Part shown: piece by piece, positions 24,878 through 33,508 of the stretch
Position numbering within the stretch: position 1 is the first letter of the stretch
Layout: each line of letters starts with the position of its first letter
Made by a program: the position numbers and the translations under genes
Notes under the pieces: generated by a model
Told to the model about the DNA's origin: nothing
Database searches by the model: none
Seen by the model: the letters and a program-made list of their open reading frames with translations, nothing else
Assembly (NCBI RefSeq): GCF_014651115.1
Contig: NZ_BMWG01000011.1
Location: 145,912 to 209,911, forward strand
Reading direction: 5' to 3'
Source of the DNA: Streptomyces inusitatus
Lineage (GTDB): Bacteria; Actinomycetota; Actinomycetes; Streptomycetales; Streptomycetaceae
DNA length: 64,000 bases

Positions 24878-25954
24878 ATGACTGTGAAGGCCGATGCCGA
24901 AGGTACCGAGGCCGCCGGGGCCACCGAATCCGTCGCTTCCCGACTGGAGAAGCTCAGCGGTGCCCGAGTGGTGGTGACCGGCGGCGCCGGGCTGGTGGGC
25001 AGCAGACTCACCGCCCTGCTGCGCGGGGCCGATGCGGAAGTCACCGTACTCGACCGGATGGACGCCTATCCGGATTCCACGCATGAGCTGTTCGGCGCTC
25101 AGAAGACGGCCTCACGACTGGTCGTCGGCGACATCCGCGACCGGGAGCGGGTGCGTGATGTACTGCGCGATGCCGATTATGTCGTCCATGCCGCCGCTTT
25201 CGCTGATGTCGCCGCCTGCACCCGCCGTCCCGATATCGCCTTCAAGGCGAATATCGAGGGCACCGAGGTCGTCCTGGAGGAAACCGCCGCCGCCGATGTG
25301 CGGCGCTTCGTTCTCATATCATCGGCCGCCGTCTACGGCAATGGCGTCGCCCCCGCCGACGGCGCGCAGATCTTCGCCGAGGACCAGCCCCCGCACCCGC
25401 TGTCGGTGTACGCCAACTCCAAGCTCTGGGCCGAGCACCAGACCCGGCTGATGCTCGGCGGCACCGGAACCGAATACTCCGTACTGCGCTACTTCTCCGT
25501 CTACGGCGACCCCCAGGTCCCCAAGCCGGGCAGCCACTCCTGGATGGTGGCCTGGCTGGCCATGCACGCCCGGCTCGGACTGCCCATGCGGCTCAACGGC
25601 GGCGGCGTCCAGGTGCGCGACCTCGTCCATGTCGACGACATCGCGGCCGCCACCGCGCTCGCGCTGGTCGAGGACCGGGTGGTCGGCGAGACCGTCAACG
25701 TCGGCAGCGGCGTCCCGACCTCGGTGCGGGAGGTGGGCGAGCTGATCGCCCCGCACTTCCCCGGCTCCGAGTTCGTCATCACCCCCCGCCCGGCCGACGA
25801 CCCGCTCGGCGGCTACGCGTCGACCGCCCGGCTCGCCGAACTGCTGCGCTGGAAGCCCGGCATCACCGTGGCGGAAGGCGTGGAGCGCTATGTGCGCTGG
25901 CTGACCGCCACCCCGGAGGCGGTGCCGAACTGGCTCACGGAGAAGGCCGCGTGA
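24878..25954 (+). CDS. NAD-dependent sugar epimerase/dehydratase (extended SDR)
   Basis: A 358-residue extended SDR enzyme. The NAD site is VVVTGGAGLVGS near residue 35, with an acidic end of strand 2 (VLDRMDAY). A Ser in LISSAAVYG and the YxxxK pair (YANSK) complete the catalytic set. RYFSVYGDPQ and VQVRDLVHVDDIAAA are the usual substrate-domain motifs of UDP-glucose 4-epimerase-like enzymes. It should act on a nucleotide sugar in the cytoplasm. In-frame starts exist at 24,842 (GTG) and 24,851 (ATG), but only ATG 24878 has a good ribosome site. It begins a three-gene unit with Nudix and GHMP kinase genes joined by GTGA overlaps. Confidence 0.88.
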   Translation: MTVKADAEGTEAAGATESVASRLEKLSGARVVVTGGAGLVGSRLTALLRGADAEVTVLDRMDAYPDSTHELFGAQKTASRLVVGDIRDRERVRDVLRDADYVVHAAAFADVAACTRRPDIAFKANIEGTEVVLEETAAADVRRFVLISSAAVYGNGVAPADGAQIFAEDQPPHPLSVYANSKLWAEHQTRLMLGGTGTEYSVLRYFSVYGDPQVPKPGSHSWMVAWLAMHARLGLPMRLNGGGVQVRDLVHVDDIAAATALALVEDRVVGETVNVGSGVPTSVREVGELIAPHFPGSEFVITPRPADDPLGGYASTARLAELLRWKPGITVAEGVERYVRWLTATPEAVPNWLTEKAA

Positions 25955-26505
25955 CACCTTTGGCGCAGACGGCCGGGGACCGGCCGCGCACCGAGGAAGG
26001 CCGTGCACCGATGAGTTACACCGGCTCCTACATCTGGTCGCTGCGTCAGGCGGTCGGCAGCAGAACACTCCTCGTCCCGGGCGCGCAGGTACTGCTGCGG
26101 GACGGCGGCGGACGGGTGCTCTTCCAGCAGCGCGCCGACACGGGCGTCTGGGAGATCCCCGCCGGCGCGTGCGAGGAGGGCGGTGACTTCGCCTCCACCG
26201 CCGTACGGGAGCTCCAGGAGGAGACGGGACTGCGGGTACGGAGAGAGGACCTGATCCCGTTCGGGTCGCTCTCGGACCCCGGGGTGCACACGCTCACCTA
26301 CCCCAACGGCGATGTCACCCACTGCTTCGCCCTCTGCTTCCTGGCCCTGAGCTGGTCGGGCGAGCTGGTGCCGGGACCGGGCGAAGTGCTCCGGGCGGAG
26401 TTCCGCGACCCGGGCGACGTCCCGAGCCCGCTCCACCCGCCGACCGCCGTGGTGCTGGAGATGCTCCGAGAGTTCGAATCGACCGGAAGGTTCCAGGCAC
26501 GGTGA
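25951..26505 (+). CDS. Nudix hydrolase
   Basis: A 184-residue Nudix-fold protein from GTG 25951 overlapping the epimerase stop; ATG 26011 (MSYTGSYIWSLRQ) is an alternative that would match related proteins better and gives 164 residues. The Nudix box is present around VRELQEETG, with the key REUxEE core intact. The conserved Glu earlier in the box (GxxxxxE spacing) is Gly here. Upstream strands (VPGAQVLLRD, RVLFQQRADTGVWEIPAG) are typical of nucleotide or nucleotide-sugar pyrophosphohydrolases. The tight coupling to an epimerase and a sugar-type kinase suggests a nucleotide-sugar or sugar-pyrophosphate substrate (inference). Confidence 0.85.
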   Translation: MTPLAQTAGDRPRTEEGRAPMSYTGSYIWSLRQAVGSRTLLVPGAQVLLRDGGGRVLFQQRADTGVWEIPAGACEEGGDFASTAVRELQEETGLRVRREDLIPFGSLSDPGVHTLTYPNGDVTHCFALCFLALSWSGELVPGPGEVLRAEFRDPGDVPSPLHPPTAVVLEMLREFESTGRFQAR

Positions 26506-27500
26506 ACACGTCGGAGGCGATACGCGCGGTGGTGCCCTGCCGGGCCTGTCTGTCCGGTGAGGATCTGGACTGGCTCGGCGGCCGCTCCGTCAGCCTCGCC
26601 CTGGATCTGACCACCGCCGTCGAGACCACCTCCGCCGGCACCGCCCCCGCCCCCGCCCCGGCCGCTCCGGCGGCCGGGGCCGGGGGTGGCGGGGGCGGCG
26701 GCTGGTCCGGCCAGGTGTGGGAGTTTCTGCGCGGAAGGATCGCCGGTCTCGGACCGGAGCCGCCCGCCGTCGCCGTCCACAGCGAAGCGCCCGCCGCCAG
26801 CGGGCTGTCCTCCTCGACCGCCCTGATCGTGGGCCTCTTCCGCGCCTACACGGCGTACGCGGCGCACACGGGGCAGAGCACCGCCCGCCCGCCGGGCATT
26901 CCCCTCGCGACCCTCGCCCAGTGGGCGTACGAGTTCGAGTTCGCCCACTTCAACGGCGGCGGGATGGACCATCTGGCCGTCATCGAGGGCGGCGCACTGC
27001 TGCTGTCGGGCCGCTCCACCGGGCTGCCCGACATCCTGGAGCGCCGGACCTTCCCCGAGGAGTGGGCCGTGCTGGTGGTGGACTCGGCGACCCGCAAGGA
27101 CACCAGCGACCACATCCGTGTCGTACGGACACAGCTCGCCGACCGGGATCCCGCGCTCGCGCTCTATCTCAAGGAGGCGGACCGGGCCTCGGACGAGGCC
27201 TGGGCCGCGATCGGCGCGCGCGATCTCGACGGGCTCACCGCCGCGATGGACCGGGCCCACACCACCATGCGCGATCAGCAGGGGATGTCCACCCCGGTCC
27301 TGGAGGAGCTGCGCGCGGCCGCGCTGCGCGCCGCCGGTCTGCGGCTGAAACTCAGCGGCGCGGGCGGCGGCGGGGCCCTGGTCGGCGTCTGCCGCCAGGA
27401 GGATCTCCCGGACCGGACGGCCGTGCTGCGGCGGGCGCTGGCGGAGGTCCGCCCCGCCGCCCGGGTGATTCCCACCCGGGCGGCGGCCGGTCCTATCTGA
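26502..27500 (+). CDS. GHMP-family small-molecule kinase
   Basis: A 332-residue kinase from GTG 26502, overlapping the Nudix stop. Motif 1 resembles galactokinase (CLSGEDLDWLGG), motif 2 is PAASGLSSSTALI (ATP phosphate loop), and motif 3 is LSGAGGGGALVG. FNGGGMDHLAVIEGGALLL corresponds to the galactokinase/mevalonate kinase substrate region. A Gly/Ala/Pro-rich insert (residues about 46-68) is unusual and looks like an expanded linker. The likely reaction is ATP-dependent phosphorylation of a sugar or cyclitol hydroxyl. The gene ends 15 bases before the convergent radical SAM gene, so transcripts from the two sides may collide. Confidence 0.82.
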   Translation: MNTSEAIRAVVPCRACLSGEDLDWLGGRSVSLALDLTTAVETTSAGTAPAPAPAAPAAGAGGGGGGGWSGQVWEFLRGRIAGLGPEPPAVAVHSEAPAASGLSSSTALIVGLFRAYTAYAAHTGQSTARPPGIPLATLAQWAYEFEFAHFNGGGMDHLAVIEGGALLLSGRSTGLPDILERRTFPEEWAVLVVDSATRKDTSDHIRVVRTQLADRDPALALYLKEADRASDEAWAAIGARDLDGLTAAMDRAHTTMRDQQGMSTPVLEELRAAALRAAGLRLKLSGAGGGGALVGVCRQEDLPDRTAVLRRALAEVRPAARVIPTRAAAGPI

Positions 27501-27515
27501 TCCGGCGGGCAGGGG

Positions 27516-28613
27516 TCAGAGGAAGGGGTCGTAGTCACCGCCCATCTCGGGCGTCACCGCTTCGGTCGCGATCTTGTCCATTTCGAGATTGGAGCGGTGG
27601 CGCGCGCAGTGGAAGAGGCAGTCCCGGCTCGGATCGATGACCCCTCGGTCCGAGTTCTTCCATATGTCCGGCAGCCGCTCGGTGACCGCGTCGCCTATCT
27701 TCGCCTGGGAGTTGCCCCGGTGGTAGGAGCAGACATAGACCCCGGACGGGGTGATGAGCGTCCGCAGCTCCGCCACCTTGCACTGGTGGTAATCCTTCGG
27801 CTGCACCGCCCCCACCCGGTTCCTGAGCGAGGTCAGGGTCGAGGAGTTGATGATCTCGAAGGAGCCGTCCGCCCACTGCTCGGCCTCGGCCAGCTGCTCG
27901 TCGACGGACTTGAGGATGTCCTCGGCCACCTGGATCACATGGTGGCCGTCGTCGAACATCGCCTTGGTCTCGAAGTAGTCGCAGCCGATGTCCCGGGCCA
28001 GCCGCGCCGCCTGAAGCACCTCGTGGTGATTGCTCACCATGGTCCCGTCCGGCAGCCGGCGGGTCATCACCAGGAACGAGTAGCCGAGGGCGCCCTTCTT
28101 GACCCCGGCCAGCAGCCGCATATTGCCGATCACCTTGTCGAAGACGCTGCGGCCCTTGCGGTCCGGCCGGAACACCCCGTACGTCTCACTGGTCCCGGCG
28201 TCCATCGACACCCGCACCCAGGACGCGTACTGGGACAGCTCGTCCAGATTCTGATTGATCATCGTGCCGTTGGTGACGACGCCGATGGCGACCCCGGCCT
28301 CGCCGAGGACGCGCAGAACATTGCGGGTGCCCCGGTGGGCCAGCGGCTCCCCGCCGCCGATGAGGACCACGCCCCGCACGGACATCTCGATCAGCTCCTC
28401 GGCCAGTTCGGCCAGCCGCTCGGGAGTGAACCGCCCCTGGTTCAGCAGCTTGCCGCTGATGCACTCCGGGCAGGCGAGATCGCAGAACGTCGTCGGGTCG
28501 AGATCCACCACCAGCGGTCCCGAGGAACGTTGTCCCGCGGCCGCTTCGAGAACCCGGGGCCAACCGGAGGGCTGATACAGCTTGGACACCAGGTCAAGAC
28601 GGTCGAACGTCAA
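27516..28613 (-). CDS. Radical SAM enzyme with C-terminal extra-cluster (SPASM/twitch-like) cysteines
   Basis: A 365-residue protein if read from TTG 28613, which has an AGGAG site at the right distance; a GTG at 28,691 would add 26 residues. The radical SAM CxxxCxxC motif is CDLACPEC (Cys44, 48, 51), followed by the GGGEPL glycine motif and a strand-4 NGT segment. Near the C-terminus are YHQCKVAEL, GVYVCSYHRG and RDCLFHCARH, suggesting at least one auxiliary Fe-S cluster. This architecture occurs in peptide-modifying enzymes and in aminoglycoside-type dehydrogenases/epimerases. No precursor peptide was seen nearby, so a small-molecule (sugar) substrate is favoured here. Convergent with the GHMP kinase. 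Confidence 0.83.
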   Translation of the reverse strand: MTFDRLDLVSKLYQPSGWPRVLEAAAGQRSSGPLVVDLDPTTFCDLACPECISGKLLNQGRFTPERLAELAEELIEMSVRGVVLIGGGEPLAHRGTRNVLRVLGEAGVAIGVVTNGTMINQNLDELSQYASWVRVSMDAGTSETYGVFRPDRKGRSVFDKVIGNMRLLAGVKKGALGYSFLVMTRRLPDGTMVSNHHEVLQAARLARDIGCDYFETKAMFDDGHHVIQVAEDILKSVDEQLAEAEQWADGSFEIINSSTLTSLRNRVGAVQPKDYHQCKVAELRTLITPSGVYVCSYHRGNSQAKIGDAVTERLPDIWKNSDRGVIDPSRDCLFHCARHRSNLEMDKIATEAVTPEMGGDYDPFL

Positions 28614-28756
28614 AATGATCTCCTGCTGGTCAAGAGAACCGGGCCGGACGGCCCAGGTGTTCTCGGTATTTCGGCGGGGCGGTGCGCACACCGCCCCCGC
28701 GCCCTGTGCGTCGGGCGCTCATTGCCGGCGCCGCGCGATGCGCGGGCCTTCGGCGG

Positions 28757-29680
28757 TCACCCCTTGACGGCTCCCGCCGCCAGGCCGGCGGCCACCCGGC
28801 GCTGGACGAACATGAAGAAGACGACGACCGGCAGCGCGGTGAGCGTGGCTCCCGCCATCAGCGCTCCGTAGTCGGTGCCGAAGCTGGTCTGGAAGGACAC
28901 CAGCCAGATGCTGACGGTCTGCTTGTCGGTGCTGGAGAGCAGTACATAGGCGAGGACGTACTCGTTCCACGCCTGCACCAGGGAGTAGATGGAGGTGGCG
29001 ACCAGCCCGGGCGCGAGCAGGGGCAGCAGCACCCGCCGGAAGGCGGCCCCCCTGGTGCAGCCGTCGACCATCGCCGCCTCCTCCAGCTCCACCGGGATGC
29101 CCGCGATGAATCCGCGCAGCAGCCAGACGGTGAAGGGCAGCATGAAGACCAGATAGGTCAGGATCACCCCGGTCAGACTGTCCGTCAGCCCGGCGTCGCT
29201 GAGCAGCAGATAGATCGGGATGATCAGGCCCGCCAGCGGGATCATCTGCACGGAGAGGATCACCAGGATGAACGCCTTGCGCCCGGCGAAGGCGAACCGG
29301 GCCAGGGCATAGGCGGCCAGCACCCCGATGAGCAGCGAGATCACCACGGTTCCCGCGCCGATGAGGGCGCTCGCGCGGACGCTGGACCAGAAGGTCTCGG
29401 ACTCCATGGCGCGGCGGAAGTGCTCCAGGGTCGGTTCGGAGGGCCAGAAGGAGGGCGGGTCGCTGCGGATCTGGGAGGCGGGCCGGAACGCGGTGAGGAG
29501 CATCCAGTAGACGGGGAAGGCCATCACGGCGCAGAAGAGCAGCCCCAGCAGATCGGCCCGCCGCGATCGGCGGCCGGCCCCGCGCCGGGCGCGGGTGGTG
29601 AAGCGGGACGTGAAGCGGGGTGCGGGGCGGGGTGTGGAGCGAGACGTGAAGCGAGATGTGGAACGGGATGTGACGCTCAC
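28757..29680 (-). CDS. ABC sugar transporter permease (MalG-type)
   Basis: A 307-residue inner-membrane permease starting at GTG 29680, overlapping the stop of the other permease. It has six predicted membrane segments and the EAA loop VELEEAAMVDGCTRGAAFRR that contacts the ATPase. The first 35 or so residues are an unusual Ser/Thr/Arg/Phe repeat (TSRSTSRFTSRSTPRP) encoded by a 12-bp tandem repeat; it is cytoplasmic and probably unstructured. It works with the MalF-type permease and the binding protein upstream. There is no ATPase gene in the operon; in streptomycetes a shared ATPase (MsiK) often serves such systems. Confidence 0.9.
   Translation of the reverse strand: MSVTSRSTSRFTSRSTPRPAPRFTSRFTTRARRGAGRRSRRADLLGLLFCAVMAFPVYWMLLTAFRPASQIRSDPPSFWPSEPTLEHFRRAMESETFWSSVRASALIGAGTVVISLLIGVLAAYALARFAFAGRKAFILVILSVQMIPLAGLIIPIYLLLSDAGLTDSLTGVILTYLVFMLPFTVWLLRGFIAGIPVELEEAAMVDGCTRGAAFRRVLLPLLAPGLVATSIYSLVQAWNEYVLAYVLLSSTDKQTVSIWLVSFQTSFGTDYGALMAGATLTALPVVVFFMFVQRRVAAGLAAGAVKG
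29598..29669 (-). repeat. 12-bp tandem repeat, six degenerate copies
   Basis: Six 12-base units (plus-strand consensus gtgaagcgggac/t) at 29,598, 29,610, 29,622, 29,634, 29,646 and 29,658 encode the repeating Thr-Ser-Arg-Ser/Phe N-terminus of the MalG-type permease. Four-codon units keep the frame when copies are gained or lost. Confidence 0.8.
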
Positions 29681-30675
29681 TCGGCCTCTCCCATCCTGAC
29701 GAGCTGACGGACGTAGACGACGGCCCCGACGAGCAGCAGCAGCACGGTGACCACCGCGATGGCCGCACCGCTGCTGTAGCGGTTCACGGCGAACGACTCG
29801 ATGAACGAGTAGACGCCGAGCAGGTAGTAGTCCTTCTCCGGCTGACCGGTCCGCATCAGCCAGATCTGGTTGAAGACGCCGAAGTTCCAGATCGCGGTCA
29901 GCGTCGTCACCATCACGAACGCGGGTTTGATGACGGGGAAGGTGATGTGCCGGAACACCTGCGAGGGCCTCGCGCCGTCCACCCGCGCCGCCTCCTCCAG
30001 CTCCGGCGGCACCTGGGTGAGAGCGGCCTGAAGGGTGATGGCGGCGAAGGGCAGCGCCCCCCAGACCACGACCGCGACGATCACGGTGAACCCCTGCCAG
30101 GGGTTCTCGAACCAGTTGTGCTTGGCGAAGTCCGCCCCGGGCAGCCGTCCCAGCAGCCAGTTGACGACCCCGTGGTCGGCGTCCACCAGCCAGCGGAAGA
30201 CGGAGGCCGCGACCATCACCGGCATCGCCCACACGGCGACCAGGACACCGGCCATCGTCGCCCGCACCCAGGGCGAGACCCGGCGCATCAGCAGGGCGAC
30301 CAGCATCGCGGCCGTCATGGTCACCACGCCGCACGCCACGGTGAAGAGCGCGGTCCGCCCGACGACCTCCCAGAAGAACGGGTCGGCCGCGATGGCGCGG
30401 TACTGCTGGAGCCCCGCCCACGGCGGCGCGGTCCCCGCGAACAGCTCTCTGCGGGTCATGTCCTGGAACGACAGCGTCACCAGATCGACCAGCGGATAGC
30501 CGAGGACCGCGAGGAGCGCGAGCACGGTCGGGGCGATGAGGAGGTACGGGACGGCCCGCCGCGCCGCCGACGGGGGCCGGCCGGCCCTGGAGCCCCGCCC
30601 TCCGGCGGGCGGTCGGACGGGGTGCGGGCGTGCGGAGGGCGCGCCGGAGGGGCGCGGCGGACCTGCGGTCACCAT
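29677..30675 (-). CDS. ABC sugar transporter permease (MalF-type)
   Basis: A 332-residue permease with a Pro/Arg-rich cytoplasmic N-terminus (about 40 residues), then six or more membrane segments and the EAA loop ELEEAARVDGARPSQVFRHI. It pairs with the MalG-type permease, whose GTG start overlaps its stop. A 58-base gap separates it from the binding-protein gene. Together these form a carbohydrate uptake (CUT1-type) importer; the sugar is unknown. Confidence 0.9.
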   Translation of the reverse strand: MVTAGPPRPSGAPSARPHPVRPPAGGRGSRAGRPPSAARRAVPYLLIAPTVLALLAVLGYPLVDLVTLSFQDMTRRELFAGTAPPWAGLQQYRAIAADPFFWEVVGRTALFTVACGVVTMTAAMLVALLMRRVSPWVRATMAGVLVAVWAMPVMVAASVFRWLVDADHGVVNWLLGRLPGADFAKHNWFENPWQGFTVIVAVVVWGALPFAAITLQAALTQVPPELEEAARVDGARPSQVFRHITFPVIKPAFVMVTTLTAIWNFGVFNQIWLMRTGQPEKDYYLLGVYSFIESFAVNRYSSGAAIAVVTVLLLLVGAVVYVRQLVRMGEAE

Positions 30676-30733
30676 GCGGGCGAGGCTCCTCGCGTCGTCG
30701 TGCGCGGGCGTCTGTGGCTCTCGTGGGCCGCCG

Positions 30734-32035
30734 TCAGTTCTCGTTGACGATCTTGTCGATCTCCCGGTCGGCGTCCTGCGTCGCCTGGCGCACGCTCTTC
30801 TTGCCCGTCGCTATGTCCTGAAGCATCGAGGGCAGGATGTTCGACTTCTCCACCGCGACCCAGCCGGGGGCGAGCGGGGTGACCCAGCCCCGTTCGGCGG
30901 CGAGCGCGGCGGCTCCGTTGATGCCGTCGGCGGGCACGTCGCGGAGCTGGACGGTGTTGTTGGGCAGGGTCTCGGCCTTGATCAGCTGCTGTTGTGAGCT
31001 CCGGTCGGTGAACAGCTTGATCCATTCCTGGGCCAGCTGCTGCTTCTTCGATTTGACCGGGATCGCGAGCAGGGAGCCGCCGAGGAAGGGCGGCATCAGC
31101 TCGCCGGAGGGGCCGGGGAAGGCGAAGGTCGAGAATTTCCCGCGGAGGGCGGGGTTGCCGCCGGAGCGGGGATCGGCGGCGGCGTTCGCCTCCCAGGTAT
31201 TGCCGTAGAACATGCCGACCTTGCCCTGGCCGACCACGCCGGGCTCGTCGGCGTTGTCCTTGGAGCGGTCGCCGACGTAGTAGTCGTCGATGAGCTTTTT
31301 CCAGCTGGTGAGCCCGGCGACGGACTCGGGGGAGGAGAGCGCGCCGTGCCAGCGGCCGTCGCGTTCGACGGCCATCTCGCCGCCGGCGTCCTTCACCCAC
31401 GCCATCGCGGCGGACCAGTAACGGCCCGGCATGTAGAAGGCGGAGAAGTTCTTGTCGGTGGAACCGAACTTCGCCTTCAGTTTGTCCAGGACGGAGAGCA
31501 TCTCGCCGTAGGTTCGCGGGGCTTCGGTGACCCCGACCTTCTTCAGCAGATCGGTGCGGTAGATGCCCACGCGCGCGCCCGCGTAGTAGGGCACACAGTA
31601 AGTCTCGCCCTTCCACTGACACGCGTCCGAAAGCGCTGGGAGCCATTCAGCGGAATGGTCGAAATCTTCCTTCGGGACGGGGCTGAACGCACCGTTGACA
31701 ATGTAGTTGGTGGTTTCACTGTTGCCCATCTCGACTACATCTGGTACGTCCTGGCCCGCGAAGGCCGCGTCAATCTTCTGGTTCTTGCTGGTCCACTGCT
31801 GGTACTGAACCTTCACATCGATATTCGGATATCGGTCGGCGAATCGTTTGTTCGTGGTGGCGACCAGATCGGGCCAGCTCTCCCGGGCGTCCACGGTCAG
31901 CCAGACCGTCAGACCGCCCTTCTGGCTCGCGGCGTCCGGCGAGCCCCCGGTCCCGCCGGAAGTGCAGGAAGCGAGCGTGGCCGCGAGTGCGACGGTGCCA
32001 ACGGCCGAGGTGAAGCGGGATAAGCGCCAGGGCAT
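30734..32035 (-). CDS. Extracellular sugar-binding lipoprotein
   Basis: A 433-residue solute-binding protein. The N-terminal signal peptide ends in a lipobox LASC (Cys24), so it should be anchored on the outer face of the membrane. TVWLTVDARESWPDL, YPNIDVKVQYQQW, DVVEMGNSETTNY and YYAGARVGIYRTDLLKKVG are typical of family 1 sugar-binding proteins. It is the first gene of the importer operon, with a GGTGGAG ribosome site. It might import a sugar that feeds the neighbouring pathway, or simply be a separate catabolic transporter; the sequence does not decide. Confidence 0.92.
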   Translation of the reverse strand: MPWRLSRFTSAVGTVALAATLASCTSGGTGGSPDAASQKGGLTVWLTVDARESWPDLVATTNKRFADRYPNIDVKVQYQQWTSKNQKIDAAFAGQDVPDVVEMGNSETTNYIVNGAFSPVPKEDFDHSAEWLPALSDACQWKGETYCVPYYAGARVGIYRTDLLKKVGVTEAPRTYGEMLSVLDKLKAKFGSTDKNFSAFYMPGRYWSAAMAWVKDAGGEMAVERDGRWHGALSSPESVAGLTSWKKLIDDYYVGDRSKDNADEPGVVGQGKVGMFYGNTWEANAAADPRSGGNPALRGKFSTFAFPGPSGELMPPFLGGSLLAIPVKSKKQQLAQEWIKLFTDRSSQQQLIKAETLPNNTVQLRDVPADGINGAAALAAERGWVTPLAPGWVAVEKSNILPSMLQDIATGKKSVRQATQDADREIDKIVNEN

Positions 32036-32338
32036 GGGTCTCCACCTTTCGAGTGCGGGCTGAACCGGGCTCGTATCTACCCAGGGAAGAGCGGCAAACT
32101 ACCCGTGAGGCGCTTTTTGGCCAGGATGGATCACCGAATTATTGAACGTTCTTGCTGAGTACAGCCCCCCGGCCAGGCGGGTGAGCGAGAGAGGGAAGCA
32201 CGTGGGGGAGCGGATCAGCCGTTCTTAGTTGACGCAAAACACTAGGATGCGCCACTTGGGCACCCTTGACGGTGGCACCTCTCCTGACTCATTTTTCTCC
32301 TGGTGTCTCCCGCGTCACCTATCGAAGGGTGTTGGCAC
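32036..32338. promoter_or_regulatory. Divergent intergenic region, importer operon / amidinotransferase
   Basis: 303 bases without a gene, lower in GC than average. It must hold the start regions of the minus-strand importer operon and the plus-strand amidinotransferase gene. A TTGACG hexamer occurs near 32,230 but no properly spaced -10 box follows, so I do not call a promoter. GAAGGG at 32,324-32,329 is a plausible ribosome site for GTG 32339. Confidence 0.4.
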
Positions 32339-33502
32339 GTGATTGAGCACGGCACAACGACTGGCGAATCAGCCACCAGGCCCATACGGGTCAACTCGTG
32401 GAACGGCTGGGACCCACTGCGCCATGTCATCGTCGGCAGGGCCGACAAGGCCGTGGTGCAGGCGCCGGAACCAGCGGTGCGACGCGACTTCCCGGACGAC
32501 GGGTTCCCTCTGGGCACCTACGGACCGATGCCGGCCGAGATGACGGCCGAGGCCAATGAACAGCTCGACGACTTCGCCGAGATGCTGCGCGAGCGCGGCA
32601 TCCGGGTGGACCGGCCGACCCCGGTCGACTTCAACCAGAAGGTCTCCACCCCGGACTGGGAGCAGGAGACGATGTCCGGGTGTATGCCCCCTCGGGACAT
32701 CCTGCTCACCGTGGGCAACGAGGTCCTGGAAGCGACCATGTCGTACCGCAGCCGATGGCACGAGTACCTCGCCTACCGGCCGATCCTCCAGGAGCTGTTC
32801 CAGTCCGACGAGCGCATGCGCTGGGAGGCCGCGCCCAAGCCGCGGCTGACCGACGCCAGTTACCACACCGATTTCTGGGACACCTACAACGATCTGCCCA
32901 CCGATGTGCAGCTCGCGAAGGTCCGCGACTACGACCTGGTGCTCACCGAGGAGGAGCCCCTCTTCGACGCCGCCGATGTGGCGCGATTCGGCAAGGATCT
33001 CTTCGTCCAGCTGTCCTTCGTCACCAATCGCAGCGGCTACCAGTGGCTCAAGCGCCACTACCCCGACCACCGAGTGCACGCGGTGACCTCCACCAACACC
33101 CATCCCCTGCACATCGACGCCACCTGGGTCCCGCTCCGGCCCGGTCTGGTGCTGCACTGCGGCGAACGCCTCGCCGACCAGGAGCTGATGGACTTCTTCA
33201 AGCTCAACGACTGGGAGATCATCGAGGCGGTCCAGCCGGCGAGCTGGGACCATCCGCCCAAGCTCTCCTACTGCAGCCCCTGGCTGGCCGGGAACATGCT
33301 GAACCTGGATCAGAACACGCTGTGCATCGAGGAGAAGGAGGTCCGCCTCTCCGAGCAGCTGGCCGCCTACGGCTTCGAGATCGTGCCGGTGCCCTTCCGG
33401 GCCGTCGGCCCCTTCGGCGGCGGACTGCACTGCGCCACCGTCGACATCGAGCGTGACGGCGACTGCCAGGACTACTTCCCCCGCCGGCACGGACGGTACT
33501 GA
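32339..33502 (+). CDS. Amidinotransferase (StrB1/glycine amidinotransferase-like)
   Basis: A 387-residue enzyme of the guanidino-group-modifying family, read from GTG 32339 (ribosome site GAAGGG); GTG 32303 would add 12 residues. The N-terminal NSWNGWDPLRHVIVGRA, the DFWDTYNDLP region, THPLHIDATWVPLRPG (catalytic His) and the C-terminal GGGLHCATVDI (catalytic Cys) match arginine-dependent amidinotransferases. The expected reaction is transfer of the amidino group from arginine to an amine, giving ornithine plus a guanidino product. Relatives include the inosamine-phosphate enzyme of streptomycin biosynthesis and glycine amidinotransferase; motif reading cannot decide the acceptor. It is followed after six bases by a HAD gene. 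Confidence 0.87.
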   Translation: MIEHGTTTGESATRPIRVNSWNGWDPLRHVIVGRADKAVVQAPEPAVRRDFPDDGFPLGTYGPMPAEMTAEANEQLDDFAEMLRERGIRVDRPTPVDFNQKVSTPDWEQETMSGCMPPRDILLTVGNEVLEATMSYRSRWHEYLAYRPILQELFQSDERMRWEAAPKPRLTDASYHTDFWDTYNDLPTDVQLAKVRDYDLVLTEEEPLFDAADVARFGKDLFVQLSFVTNRSGYQWLKRHYPDHRVHAVTSTNTHPLHIDATWVPLRPGLVLHCGERLADQELMDFFKLNDWEIIEAVQPASWDHPPKLSYCSPWLAGNMLNLDQNTLCIEEKEVRLSEQLAAYGFEIVPVPFRAVGPFGGGLHCATVDIERDGDCQDYFPRRHGRY

Positions 33503-33508
33503 TCCACC

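Noticed and set aside
28691..28757. Small hairpins (stems of six base pairs) between the MalG-type permease stop and the radical SAM start
   Set aside because: Too short to call terminators with confidence in DNA of this GC content.
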